Assembly (NCBI GenBank): GCA_965208685.1
Contig: CBDBPL010000007.1
Location: forward strand, 186,001-250,000
Length of the DNA stretch: 64,000 nucleotides
Direction of reading: 5' to 3'
Source: JAJEFO01 sp965208685
Lineage (GTDB): Bacteria; Pseudomonadota; Alphaproteobacteria; Rhodobacterales; Rhodobacteraceae
Shown: piece by piece, positions 1-8,779 of the stretch
How the letters are laid out: every line of letters starts with the position of its first letter
How positions within the stretch are numbered: the stretch's first letter is position 1
The notes under the pieces: generated by a model
Database searches by the model: none
Told to the model about the DNA's origin: nothing
What the model saw: only the letters and a program-made list of their open reading frames with translations
Translations under genes and position numbers: made by a program

Positions 1-691
1 GCCAGTGGCCGGCACCGGGAATCCTGGCGAACCGCGCATTCGGAAAGAGCGCCTTGATGCGGTTGCGATGCGCGGCCGTGACATACGTGCTTTCGGCACC
101 TGCCAGGAATAGGGCCGGCCCTTCGAACACGCCACCGAGCTCAGGGAATCCGATGATGCGCGGCATTTCGCGTTCCAGCACGTCGAGGTTCAGGCGCCAG
201 CGTCGCGCCTTCACGTCGAGCGATTGCAGGAGAAAGGCACGCACGCCGGCATCATCGTTTCGTTCTGCCAGTTGCGCATCCGCGTCCCGGCGGCTTTCGA
301 TCCGGTCAAGCTCGACGGTGCGCATGGCGTCTATCATGGGCTGCTGCGTGTGCGTGTAGGTCACGGGCGCGATGTCGGCGACAACCACCTTGCGGAGCAA
401 CTCTGGACGGGTCAGCGCGAGGGTCATGGCCGCCTTTCCGCCCATGGAGTGCCCAAGGACATCGGTTTCTTCGTCGATGATGCCGGCGAGGTCCGCGGCC
501 ATGTCGGGATAGCCGTGGGCATCAGACCAGTCACTCGCGCCGTGGTTGCGCATGTCGACGGCCGTGACGCGCCGGGTCGCCGACAGGCGCTTCGCAACGA
601 CCCCCCAGTTCCGGGCCGAGCCGAAGAGCCCATGGGCGATCAAGAGCGGGGCGCGTCCGGTCGAATTGCCATGCGTGATCGCGTGCAGCAT
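1..691 (-). CDS. Alpha/beta-fold hydrolase (partial, C-terminus off the window)
   Basis: The first 230 codons are present and the gene runs off the left edge. It starts at the ATG whose complement is 689-691. The nucleophile elbow GHSMGG places the catalytic serine at residue 82, an oxyanion-side HGLFGS motif lies at 20-25, and a C-terminal GAGHW at the very edge supplies the triad histidine (residue 229). The spacing and the IAHGLFGSARNW opening resemble the YbfF-type small esterases of about 255 residues, so only some 25 residues should be missing. It is transcribed away from pxpB with a gap of about 110 bases, so the two may share a divergent promoter region. A soluble carboxylester hydrolase is likely; the substrate cannot be read from the sequence. 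Confidence 0.85.
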   Translation of the reverse strand, partial: MLHAITHGNSTGRAPLLIAHGLFGSARNWGVVAKRLSATRRVTAVDMRNHGASDWSDAHGYPDMAADLAGIIDEETDVLGHSMGGKAAMTLALTRPELLRKVVVADIAPVTYTHTQQPMIDAMRTVELDRIESRRDADAQLAERNDDAGVRAFLLQSLDVKARRWRLNLDVLEREMPRIIGFPELGGVFEGPALFLAGAESTYVTAAHRNRIKALFPNARFARIPGAGHW

Positions 692-804
692 GTCCCCCTG
701 TAGCGGCCGGCGCCGGGGACCGCCAGTGCGCAAGGGTCGCGGCCGCACGGTCCGGCATGTGACGGCCAGTTTTCATTTCCGCGTCGGTGTGAAACCTTCG
801 CCCG

Positions 805-1539
805 GTGACGGATGCTCCTGCACTCTTGCCGCTTGGCCCGGACGGGGTGCTCGTGCGGTTTGCCGACCGGTTGAGCGAGCCCGCAAACCGGGCTGCGCTG
901 GCGTTTCGTGCCGATCTCGAATCTTCCGGGATTCAAGGCGTTGCGGAAACCGCTTCGTCGCTTGCCTCGGTGCTCGTGAGATTCCGGCCCGACGTCATCG
1001 CGCGCAAGGCGCTGGAAGGCGAGCTTCGCTCAAGGCTGGCCGAACGTGACTGGCGGGATGCTTCCCTTCCGGCGGGGCGACGGCTCTGGCGCGTGCCGGT
1101 CGCCTTCGGTGGCGCTCACGGGCCTGACCTGGAGGCGGCGGCGGACGCGGCGGGTCTCGCGCCCGACGCGGCAATCGGGGACATTTGCGCAGCGCGCCTT
1201 CGCGTTCTGGCGCTGGGATTTTCGCCCGGCCAACCCTATCTCGGCTTTCTGCCTGGGCACTGGGACATTCCTCGAAAGGGCGACGTGACGCACGAAGTGC
1301 CACGCGGGGCCGTCGTCGTTGCCGTGCGCCAGGTCATCCCTTTCGCAAACGCTGCGCCCACCGGCTGGCGGCAGGTCGGACGGACGGCGTTTCGCTGCAA
1401 TGATCCGGGGCGTGATCCGTCCATTCCTCTCAGGCCGGGAGACGAGATGACGTTCCTGCCCGTCGAAGGACTGACGCTGGATCGTCTGCTGGAAGACGCG
1501 CCACCTCATGGCGGCGCCGAAAGATCGGAGATTCCATGA
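805..1539 (+). CDS. pxpB: 5-oxoprolinase subunit PxpB (KipI / allophanate hydrolase subunit 1 family)
   Basis: This 244-residue protein has the family's characteristic central stretch LGFSPGQPYLGFL followed by IPRKGD and a C-terminal RPGDEMTF. In bacteria PxpB acts with PxpC and PxpA in ATP-dependent opening of 5-oxoproline to glutamate. The start is a GTG; no ATG lies in a better position. The stop overlaps the start of pxpC as ATGA, so translation is probably coupled. No PxpA (LamB/YcsF) gene is adjacent in this window, so the third subunit must be elsewhere or the pair acts on another lactam or urea-type substrate. The older annotation would be KipI, a kinase-A inhibitor, but that role belongs to Bacillus. 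Confidence 0.88.
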   Translation: MTDAPALLPLGPDGVLVRFADRLSEPANRAALAFRADLESSGIQGVAETASSLASVLVRFRPDVIARKALEGELRSRLAERDWRDASLPAGRRLWRVPVAFGGAHGPDLEAAADAAGLAPDAAIGDICAARLRVLALGFSPGQPYLGFLPGHWDIPRKGDVTHEVPRGAVVVAVRQVIPFANAAPTGWRQVGRTAFRCNDPGRDPSIPLRPGDEMTFLPVEGLTLDRLLEDAPPHGGAERSEIP

Positions 1540-2546
1540 CGACCGGGCTTGTCGTGGAACGGACCGGACCCGCCGTTTCGATCCAGGACCTGGGACGGCG
1601 GGGATGGCTGAAGTCAGGGCTCTCGCGTGGCGGAGCGGCGGACCGGTCCGCTTTCATCGAGGGGCTGGCCCTTCTTGACCTGCCCCTTGGCACGGCGGGC
1701 ATCGAGATGGCGGAACTGGGCGGACGGTTCCGGTTTCAGGCGCCCATGCGGTTTTCCCTGACAGGCGCGGCGATGAAGGCAACGCTTGACGGAGAGAGAC
1801 TGGATGCCGGCGCAAGCCATTTCGCGGCAGCGGGTGCGGTGCTGGATGTCGGAGCCGCCGAGAGGGGTGTCTACGCCTACCTGCACGTGGCCGGCGGAAT
1901 TGCCACGCCGGTCGTGAACGGAGGGCGAGGGTTCCATGGGGCCGGGGGGCTCGGGCGGTTGCTGCGGACGGGCGACTTGCTTCCCGTCGCGCCTGATCCC
2001 GTTCCGGATTCGCCGCCGGCAAGGCTGGAACGCCATGCCGGAACCGGGCCGGTCCGGGTCATGCCCGGCCCGCAAACCGGCCTGTTTGATCGCGACATGC
2101 TGAATTCGTTCGAGGCTGCGGTCTTCGTGCGCAACCCTCGTGCCAACAGGCAAGGTGTCCGGCTTGATCACGACGGCGCCCCGTTCTCGACAAGGGCACA
2201 GCTGAACCAGGTCTCGGATTTCATTGCGGAAGGCGACGTTCAGATGACGGGTGACGGCACGCCGTACGTGCTTCTGGCGGAATGCCAGACCATGGGCGGC
2301 TATCCCCGAATCGGGACCGTCCTGCCGACGGACCTGCCCAGAGTGGCACAGGCCAGGGCAGGCGAGGAATTGAAATTTCGTTTCGTCACCATCGATGAGG
2401 CTGAGGCGGGCTGGCAAAGCGACGAGGAATTCCTCGCGTCACTGAAAAGGGCCCGAATCCCGTACATCCGGGATCCGCGGGATATCGCGGACCTGCTGGC
2501 CTATGACCTGATAGGGCGGCCACCGGAAGACGTCGCAGGAGATTGA
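1536..2546 (+). CDS. pxpC: 5-oxoprolinase subunit PxpC (KipA / biotin-dependent carboxyltransferase-like)
   Basis: This 336-residue partner of pxpB overlaps it by four bases. It opens with the family signature VVERTGPAVSIQDLGRRGW and carries the typical SRGGAADRSAF, the VMPGPQT stretch in the middle (about residue 177), and LLAECQTMGGYPRIG near residue 253. Its length matches stand-alone PxpC/KipA proteins. With PxpB it forms the ATP-using half of the bacterial 5-oxoprolinase. It ends 47 bases before the convergent permease gene. The assignment to the family is firm; the exact substrate is inferred. Confidence 0.88.
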   Translation: MTTGLVVERTGPAVSIQDLGRRGWLKSGLSRGGAADRSAFIEGLALLDLPLGTAGIEMAELGGRFRFQAPMRFSLTGAAMKATLDGERLDAGASHFAAAGAVLDVGAAERGVYAYLHVAGGIATPVVNGGRGFHGAGGLGRLLRTGDLLPVAPDPVPDSPPARLERHAGTGPVRVMPGPQTGLFDRDMLNSFEAAVFVRNPRANRQGVRLDHDGAPFSTRAQLNQVSDFIAEGDVQMTGDGTPYVLLAECQTMGGYPRIGTVLPTDLPRVAQARAGEELKFRFVTIDEAEAGWQSDEEFLASLKRARIPYIRDPRDIADLLAYDLIGRPPEDVAGD

Positions 2547-2593
2547 GCGGCTGCGAACACGGAGCATCGCTCTACCGGGCAGCCGCAATTCGG

Positions 2594-5116
2594 CTACTCG
2601 CGGGCGCGAAGGACGCGCGCCGGCCGGGCGGAAAGCGGCCCCCAGGCAAAGACCAGTCCGGCGGCGAGCGTGGCCGCAACCCCGCCCGCGACGATCAGGA
2701 GCGCCGAGACGGGTTCGAATCCGTACTCGGCCTCCATCACGAATCGCATCACGCCCCAGCCCGCAAGACCGCCCGCAATGATCGCGACGATGCCGGCGGC
2801 GGCCCCCAGTACGGCAGAGCGCATGGCGAAGCTCCGCAAGATCGTCCTGCGCGGCGCCCCCAGCGTCTTCAGGACGGCGGCTTCATAGGTTCTTGCGTGA
2901 GCGCCTGCAGCCACTGCGCCGATCAGCACGACGACGCCCGTCAGGAGGGTTGCCAGCGCCCCGTAGGTGATTGCCGCCGCAATGCCGGCAAGAACTTCAG
3001 TTATGCGTCCGATCGCGTCCCTGACGCGGATCGCGGTCACGTTGGGATATCTGCCTGAGACGTCACGAAGAATTTCGACTTCGGCTTCGGCATCCGCATA
3101 GACCGTGGAGATGAAGCTGTGCGGCGCGCCTGCCAGCGCATCCGGGTTCATCGAAAGGATGAACCCGATGCCGGCAGACGAAAAGTCCACCTCGCGAAAA
3201 CTCGTCACGTTGGCCTTGATGTCCCGGCCAAGGATGTTGACGGAGATTTCGTCGCCGATGGCGAGGCCCAGTTCGAGTGCCTCTTCCGTGGAAAAGCTCA
3301 CTTGCGGGACGCCTTGATATCCTCGGGGCCACCATTCGCCGTGAGTGATCACCGTGCCGTCCGGCGGCCGGTCCGAGTAGGTGACGCCGCGGTCGCCTTG
3401 CAGGACCCAGTGATCGCCACCGGTCTCCGAGGCTGGCCGCCCGTCGATCTCGGTGATGACGCCCCGCAGCATTGGCGCGCTCTCGATCTTCGAGACGGCA
3501 GGATTTTCGGACAGGCGCGTTCGAAACCCGTCGATTTGGTCAGGCTGGATGTCGACCATGAAGAATGCGGGCGCGCGCTCCGGCAGGTCTCGCGCGATCG
3601 CGTTCCTGAGATTGGCATCAATCTGGCCGATCGCGGCAAGCACGGTGAGGCCCAGGCCCAGTGACAGGACCACCGACGTTGTCTCGCTTCCCGGGCCGCC
3701 GACCGCGCCGAGCGCGAGTCGCGCCGCACTCTTTCCGCGCACCGCGGGAGCGAGACGGCGCGCCAGCAATCGGATGCCCCGCGCAGCAAGGACCAGAAGC
3801 GCGAACGCGCCAATCAAGCCGCCTGCAGTCGCCAGCGTGAGCATCCAGAGACCCGAGAGTGTTGCAGCCAAGGACACGAGCCCGGCAACCAGGAGCAGCG
3901 TAAGCGCGATCCATGCAATGCGTGGCAACCCGTGCCGACGCTCTCCGTTCTCCCGAAACAGCGTTGCCGCCCGCACATCCTCTACGCGCGCCAAGGGCCA
4001 AAGCGTGAAGATGAGCGCTGTCAGGGTTCCGTAGAGAGCGGCTTCGGCAAGTGGCCGGGGATGAAGCGCGAACACGGCGGGAAGTGGCAATCTCTCCTCG
4101 ATCACGGATGCCAGCAGGACGGGTGCAAGGCTTCCGGCGACAATGCCGATGACAATGCCCAGAACCGTCAGTGCGCCGATCTGCAGAAAATATGTCTGGA
4201 AAATCGTCCGGCTGTCCGCGCCCAGGGTCTTGAGCGTGGCTATGACTGCGGTCTTTCGTTCCAGATATGCCGTGACCGCGGCAGAGATTCCGACACCGCC
4301 GACGGCCAGGCCGGCCAGCCCGACAAGCACGAGGAAGGTGCTCAGCCTGTCGACGAACGCCTGAACGCCGGGCGCTCCGTTTCGCCGGTCCCGCCAGCGA
4401 ATCCCGGTGAAGAGTTCATCTGCCTCGGCCCTGAGAAGATCCAGGTCGGCCTGGTCGGCCAGCCTGAGCTTGTATTCGGTCTCGAAGAGCGTGCCCGCCC
4501 GGATCAGTCCGCTGTTCTCGAGCGCCCTGGTGCGCACGATCGTGCGTGGCCCGAGCCCGAAGCCTCCGCCCGCATCGTCAGGTTCATGCATGAGCGCCGC
4601 CACGAGGACGAATTCTTGGGTTCCCAGGCGGAAACGGTCTCCCGGTTCCATGCCGAGGCGCGCAATCAGCAGCGGTGCCATGACGGCGCCCGGCAGGTCG
4701 CGATCGCCGTCCAGCGCGGTGCCAATCGGAATGTCAGGTTCCAGGACGACACGACCCAGAAGGGGATATGAATCGTCCACCGCTTTCACCTGGGTCAGGC
4801 CGCGTTCAGCCGTGTCGCCCGAGCCGAACACCGCCATGGACCGGAAGTCGACGAGTTCGGCAACTTCTTCCGCGACCCCGTCCATCCAGGCGCGCTCTTC
4901 CGCGCTGGCGAACCGGTAGGTCAGTTCCAGTTCTGCGTCGCCGCCCAGAATCGTGGCGCCCTCGCGTTCCAGGCCGGCGCGGATAGCCTCCCGGACGCTT
5001 CCGACGGCGGTGATCGCGGCAACGCCGAGGACCAGGCAGGCGAGGAAGACGCGAAACCCGCGAATCCCGCCCCGCAGCTCTCGCCGGGCAATGCGGCTGG
5101 CGACGCGCAAGCTCAA
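2594..5116 (-). CDS. ABC transporter permease, FtsX-like (YbbP type)
   Basis: About 840 residues with an N-terminal membrane anchor (IRGFRVFLACLVLGVAAI), a large extracytoplasmic domain, two clusters of membrane helices that each hold an FtsX domain (around residues 235-460 and 690-840), and a second extracytoplasmic region between them. This is the layout of YbbP-type permeases, which with a LolD-like ATPase are thought to act mechanically on envelope lipids or lipoproteins rather than as classic importers. I chose a TTG start at 5116 because its last two bases overlap the TGA of the ATPase gene and give an N-terminus (MSLRVASRIARREL) typical of the family; an ATG 22 codons upstream (5182) lies inside the ATPase gene. 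Co-transcribed with the ATPase upstream. Confidence 0.87.
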   Translation of the reverse strand: MSLRVASRIARRELRGGIRGFRVFLACLVLGVAAITAVGSVREAIRAGLEREGATILGGDAELELTYRFASAEERAWMDGVAEEVAELVDFRSMAVFGSGDTAERGLTQVKAVDDSYPLLGRVVLEPDIPIGTALDGDRDLPGAVMAPLLIARLGMEPGDRFRLGTQEFVLVAALMHEPDDAGGGFGLGPRTIVRTRALENSGLIRAGTLFETEYKLRLADQADLDLLRAEADELFTGIRWRDRRNGAPGVQAFVDRLSTFLVLVGLAGLAVGGVGISAAVTAYLERKTAVIATLKTLGADSRTIFQTYFLQIGALTVLGIVIGIVAGSLAPVLLASVIEERLPLPAVFALHPRPLAEAALYGTLTALIFTLWPLARVEDVRAATLFRENGERRHGLPRIAWIALTLLLVAGLVSLAATLSGLWMLTLATAGGLIGAFALLVLAARGIRLLARRLAPAVRGKSAARLALGAVGGPGSETTSVVLSLGLGLTVLAAIGQIDANLRNAIARDLPERAPAFFMVDIQPDQIDGFRTRLSENPAVSKIESAPMLRGVITEIDGRPASETGGDHWVLQGDRGVTYSDRPPDGTVITHGEWWPRGYQGVPQVSFSTEEALELGLAIGDEISVNILGRDIKANVTSFREVDFSSAGIGFILSMNPDALAGAPHSFISTVYADAEAEVEILRDVSGRYPNVTAIRVRDAIGRITEVLAGIAAAITYGALATLLTGVVVLIGAVAAGAHARTYEAAVLKTLGAPRRTILRSFAMRSAVLGAAAGIVAIIAGGLAGWGVMRFVMEAEYGFEPVSALLIVAGGVAATLAAGLVFAWGPLSARPARVLRARE

Positions 5117-5808
5117 ACGGCCGCTGCCTGCCGGTCTTCCGGCGCGAGCTGTCCGTCGAACAGCCGCACGACCCGATCGCATCGCGCCGCGATTTCTGGC
5201 GCATGCGTGACGAGCACGAGCGTCGCCGCGTGCCGGGCATTCAGGCCGAAGAGCAGGTCCATGATTGCCTCGCCGTTGGCTACGTCGAGATTGCCTGTGG
5301 GCTCGTCCGCAAGGAGGATGTCTGGTCTCGGCGCGGCAGCGCGCGCGAGCGCCACGCGTTGCTGTTCGCCGCCGGACAATTGCGACGGGTAGTGGTGGAT
5401 GCGGTCTTCCAGGCCCATCGCGGCCAGTTCCTCGGCGGCCCGGTCGAACGCATCTTCCACGCCCGCAAGTTCCAGCGGGGTCGCGACGTTTTCAAGCGCC
5501 GTCATCGTCGATATAAGGTGGAAAGACTGGAACACGACGCCCATATGCCTTCTGCGGAAGCGAGCGAGGGCGTCTTCGCCAAGGGCCGTGAGGTCGTTGC
5601 CCAACGCGGCGACATCGCCGCCGGTTGCGCGTTCGAGCCCGCCTAGCAGCATGAGGAGAGATGACTTGCCCGACCCCGAAGGACCGACAAGACCCAGCGC
5701 CTCGCCCCTCATGACGTCGAGCGAGATTCCCTTCAGGATGTCGACCCGTCCGGCATTGCCGTCGAGCGAAAGGCGTGCATCTCGCAGGGAGAGGATCGTC
5801 TCGGCCAT
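5113..5808 (-). CDS. ABC transporter ATP-binding protein (YbbA / LolD-like)
   Basis: A 231-residue nucleotide-binding subunit with Walker A GPSGSGKSS, ABC signature LSGGEQQR, Walker B DILLADEPTG and a switch histidine in LVTHAPE. The N-terminus MAETILSLRDARLSL matches YbbA-like ATPases; an upstream in-frame ATG at 5865 lies inside the divergent esterase gene and is less likely. It overlaps the permease gene, the normal two-gene arrangement of this family. The divergent neighbour is a TesA-like GDSL esterase, as in the ybbA-ybbP-tesA locus of many proteobacteria, which supports the assignment and hints at a role in envelope lipid metabolism. Confidence 0.9.
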   Translation of the reverse strand: MAETILSLRDARLSLDGNAGRVDILKGISLDVMRGEALGLVGPSGSGKSSLLMLLGGLERATGGDVAALGNDLTALGEDALARFRRRHMGVVFQSFHLISTMTALENVATPLELAGVEDAFDRAAEELAAMGLEDRIHHYPSQLSGGEQQRVALARAAAPRPDILLADEPTGNLDVANGEAIMDLLFGLNARHAATLVLVTHAPEIAARCDRVVRLFDGQLAPEDRQAAAV

Positions 5809-5848
5809 GGGTGCTCCGTTCTGGCGGCTACGAGAGGCATATGGGGTC

Positions 5849-6487
5849 ATGCGCGTGGTGCGCAACGCCGGAATTGCAACATTTCTCTTCGTCGGGACCG
5901 CATGGGCGGCGCCCGCGACGGTTGCGGCATTTGGCGACAGCCTGATCCAGGGCTACGGCCTGGCTCCGGATCACGGCTTCGTGCCGCAGCTGCAGCAATG
6001 GCTGGACATGCGGGGCGCCAATGCCGAATTGATCAATGCGGGCGTGTCGGGAGATACCACGGCGGGAGGCCTGAGCCGCATCGCCTGGACGTTGTCGGAT
6101 GATGTGGACGCGTTGATCGTCGCTCTTGGCGCAAACGACATGCTGCGCGGCATCGACCCCGTCGTTGCCCGGGCGAATCTGGACGGCATCCTGCTTGAGG
6201 CCGGGCGGCAGGACGTTCCGGTGCTGCTCATCGGAATGGACGCGCTCCCGAACTATGGCCCTGAATACGAACACGCCTTCAATGCGATCTATCCCGACTT
6301 GGCAGCAAAGCACGGCGTGTTGTACCATCCAGACTTTCTCGGGGCGCTGGCTGCGCTTGGAGACCGGGCCGCCGCCCTCGAGGCATACATGCAGCCTGAC
6401 GGCATGCATCCGAACCGGGACGGCGTAAAGATCATCGTCGCAGACATCGGTCCGTCGGTGCTTGATCTCCTTGGCGAGATCGACTGA
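5849..6487 (+). CDS. Periplasmic GDSL arylesterase / TesA-like lysophospholipase
   Basis: 212 residues with a cleavable signal peptide (charged MRVVRN, hydrophobic core, AWA cleavage region near residue 20). Block I is AAFGDSLIQGYGL with the nucleophilic serine, block II INAGVSGDTTAGG, block III ALGANDML and block V DGMHPNRDG with the catalytic Asp and His. These are the SGNH/TesA features: thioesterase I, protease I and lysophospholipase L1 activities reside in this family. I start at the ATG at 5849, which gives a complete signal peptide; in-frame sequence further upstream lies over the ATPase gene. It is divergent from ybbA-like with 40 bases between start codons. Confidence 0.9.
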   Translation: MRVVRNAGIATFLFVGTAWAAPATVAAFGDSLIQGYGLAPDHGFVPQLQQWLDMRGANAELINAGVSGDTTAGGLSRIAWTLSDDVDALIVALGANDMLRGIDPVVARANLDGILLEAGRQDVPVLLIGMDALPNYGPEYEHAFNAIYPDLAAKHGVLYHPDFLGALAALGDRAAALEAYMQPDGMHPNRDGVKIIVADIGPSVLDLLGEID

Positions 6488-6565
6488 GCGGCGTCCCCGC
6501 CCGCACACTTCAGGTGACGTTCCCGCGCCTCGCACGGCCGCCGTCGCAGTCATGCGCCAGGCTGT

Positions 6566-6895
6566 TCAGGTCAGGCCAGGCTCGTCGAGCATGTGGCGAC
6601 CGGTCCTGTCTTCGACCTCGACCACCCAGATGTCGGGATCGAATTCGCGTTGCCGCGAGACCTTCCGGTCGACTTCCGCTTCGGGGCCTTCGGCAAGAAC
6701 GACCCATTGCCGTTCGCCGCTGACAAGGTCGAACGAGCGTTGAAAACAGGTCGCCGACCCGTCCAGCGTGTTGAGTTTCACGAGCACCGCGCCTGCCGTT
6801 GCGTCGCCTTTCCGCACGATGAACGCGGGAATCGCTGCCTGCCTCAGGCGCGTGAGGTATGCGGCTATCCAGATTTCCGAAGTCAGGCGCGTCAT
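6566..6895 (-). CDS. DUF1491 family protein
   Basis: A 109-residue cytosolic protein whose sequence runs RLTSEIWIAAYLTRLR, then AFIVRKGDATAGAVLVK and WVVEVEDRTGRHMLDEPGL near the C-terminus; these are the conserved blocks of DUF1491, a family found mainly in alphaproteobacteria. No function is established. The start codon overlaps the stop of era by four bases (ATGA), so it is translationally coupled to era, an arrangement seen in other alphaproteobacteria. No signal peptide or membrane segment is visible. Confidence 0.85.
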   Translation of the reverse strand: MTRLTSEIWIAAYLTRLRQAAIPAFIVRKGDATAGAVLVKLNTLDGSATCFQRSFDLVSGERQWVVLAEGPEAEVDRKVSRQREFDPDIWVVEVEDRTGRHMLDEPGLT

Positions 6896-7800
6896 GGCGC
6901 GCCGTCCGGAAACTCGAGACCCATCTCGCGGAAGCGTTCTGCGTCGTCCTGCCAGTTGCTGCGCACCTTAACGGTCAGGAACAGGTGGACCTTGCAGTCC
7001 GTGAATTCCGTGATCTCCCGCCGCGCAAGCTGTCCGACCACCTTGATCATCTCGCCATTCTTTCCAAGCACGATCCCCTTGTGGCCGTCGCGCATGACAT
7101 AGATCACCTGGTCGATCCGAACGGATCCGTCCGGGCTCGTGTCCCACGATTCGGTTTCCACCGTAAGCTGATATGGCAATTCCTGGTGCAGGCGCAGCGT
7201 AAGGGCCTTGCGCGTGATTTCCGCAGCGATCATCCGAAGCGGCATGTCCGCGATCTGGTCCTCGGGATAGAGCCATGGACCTTCCGGCAGTTCTTCTGCC
7301 AGCCAGTGGCGTAGGTCGTCTACGCCATCACCGTTCCTTGCGGAAACCATGAAGGAACGTGCGAAAGGGAAGGTGCCGTTCAGTTCCTCCGCAAGCAACA
7401 GGAGCGCGGTCCGCTTGACTCGATCGATCTTGTTGATGGCAAGGGCAACCGGTGCGCGACCAGAGCCGTGCCGGAGAGAGTCCAGGATTGCAGTCATGCC
7501 GCTGGTCCGTCCGCGGTGCGCCTCGACCAGAAGCACGACGATGTCTGCATCCGCCGCCCCGCCCCATGCCGCCGTGACCATGGCGCGGTCAAGGCGTCGC
7601 CGAGGCTGAAACAGGCCGGGCGTGTCAACAAGGACGATCTGCGCGTTTCCTTCGATCGCGATGCCGCGAATGCGTGTTCGCGTTGTCTGAACCTTGTGGG
7701 TGACGATCGCGACATCCGCCCCGACCATCCGGTTCAACAGGGTCGACTTGCCGGCATTCGGCTCGCCGATCAGAGCCACGAAGCCTGCGCGTTTGGACAT
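6892..7800 (-). CDS. era: GTPase Era
   Basis: 302 residues. The G motifs are GEPNAGKST (G1), the switch region TTRTRIRGI, DTPG (G3), NKID (G4) and SARNG (G5); the C-terminal KH domain contains GKNGEMIKVVG. Era binds the 3' end of 16S rRNA and assists 30S maturation. The gene begins 23 bases inside no other gene and no rnc lies directly upstream in this window, although rnc-era is common in the class; the next 250 bases upstream look non-coding. DUF1491 is coupled downstream. Confidence 0.96.
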   Translation of the reverse strand: MSKRAGFVALIGEPNAGKSTLLNRMVGADVAIVTHKVQTTRTRIRGIAIEGNAQIVLVDTPGLFQPRRRLDRAMVTAAWGGAADADIVVLLVEAHRGRTSGMTAILDSLRHGSGRAPVALAINKIDRVKRTALLLLAEELNGTFPFARSFMVSARNGDGVDDLRHWLAEELPEGPWLYPEDQIADMPLRMIAAEITRKALTLRLHQELPYQLTVETESWDTSPDGSVRIDQVIYVMRDGHKGIVLGKNGEMIKVVGQLARREITEFTDCKVHLFLTVKVRSNWQDDAERFREMGLEFPDGAP

Positions 7801-8047
7801 GCATGGGCGTCCTTCGAAACTGCTTGCCCGCGTTTAGGTCAATTCCCGTGCCTTCGCCAGTGCACTTCCCGTTGTCGCGTGCCTGCAATCGACCCGGACT
7901 CGCGCCGTGACGAGGAGTTCAAGGAACGGCTGCCCAGGATGCACCGGGCGAGGAGGAGGGCTGTCGGAGCACCCTGCGCGCCCGAGCCGACGGGACATCC
8001 TCCACTGTCACGTCAGGGCCGGACAGGCCGCGCCGAAGAGACGTGCC

Positions 8048-8533
8048 TCAGAACTTGCGTGCGATGGAGAAATTGAAGATGGCCGTGGTGTCCCTGTCCG
8101 GCGGGACCGTGGTCAACCGGAAATCGGTGTCACCCATGCGCGCCGAAAGCGTGGCGGACGCCAGAGGCAGGTAGCCTCCGATATTGGGAATGCCGTAATC
8201 GTCCTTCAGGTCGATTGCCAAGGTCCGATAATATCCCAGGCCGGTGCTGACCCCGCCCCGGATTTCCGCACGGCCCAAAGTGAAGAGGGGTATGTGAATT
8301 CCGACGATGACGAACGGCGACACCTCTTCGTAGCTGTTGTGGAAGACGCCGCCCTCGAGATGCCATTCCGTGCCTGGCCGACGCTCCCATCGCATCCCGT
8401 AGCTCAGGCCGGGATTGAAGTTGTTGAGCGCATCGTTGCCGATATGCGCCGAGCCGATGACGACCCCGAAATAACGTTCCTGCGCATGGGCCGATCCGGC
8501 CAGCAGCAGGACGAGGATGATCAGAATGCGCAT
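8048..8533 (-). CDS. Small outer-membrane beta-barrel protein, unknown function
   Basis: 161 residues with a clear signal peptide (MRILIILVLLLAGSAHA, cleaved before QERYF). The mature part alternates polar and hydrophobic residues as in beta strands and ends in an aromatic residue (IFNFSIARKF), the usual C-terminal signal for BAM-dependent barrels. An NPGLSYG stretch and a GVFHNSY stretch resemble a family of short barrels related in shape to PagP/PagL, but I see no convincing catalytic set, so no enzymatic role is assigned. I prefer the ATG at 8533 because it gives a normal signal peptide. It stands alone, with short non-coding sequence on both sides. Confidence 0.75.
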   Translation of the reverse strand: MRILIILVLLLAGSAHAQERYFGVVIGSAHIGNDALNNFNPGLSYGMRWERRPGTEWHLEGGVFHNSYEEVSPFVIVGIHIPLFTLGRAEIRGGVSTGLGYYRTLAIDLKDDYGIPNIGGYLPLASATLSARMGDTDFRLTTVPPDRDTTAIFNFSIARKF

Positions 8534-8779
8534 TTGGATCCTGTACAAGGGAGAATGAGGGATTGCCAGAGGTTCGTTGTCGGACAGGCCGTTCCCTGCG
8601 GCTCCGACCTTCCCGATCCTTCGGCGGCCAGGCCGGCCGACGTCTTCCGGGGACCGTGATCGTCAAGTCCGTGTCCGCGAGTCTTGAACGGGCTGCATCG
8701 GATGCCCGCCTTGCCCTTGCCACGGACACGCGCAACAGAGAGCATGTGGCGCAGGAACCTGCTCGGGAGGAGGCGTTTC

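Noticed and set aside
2547..2586. GCGGCTG/CAGCCGC inverted repeat between pxpC and the permease gene as a terminator
   Set aside because: The loop is 26 bases and no U-run follows; too weak to list as a feature.
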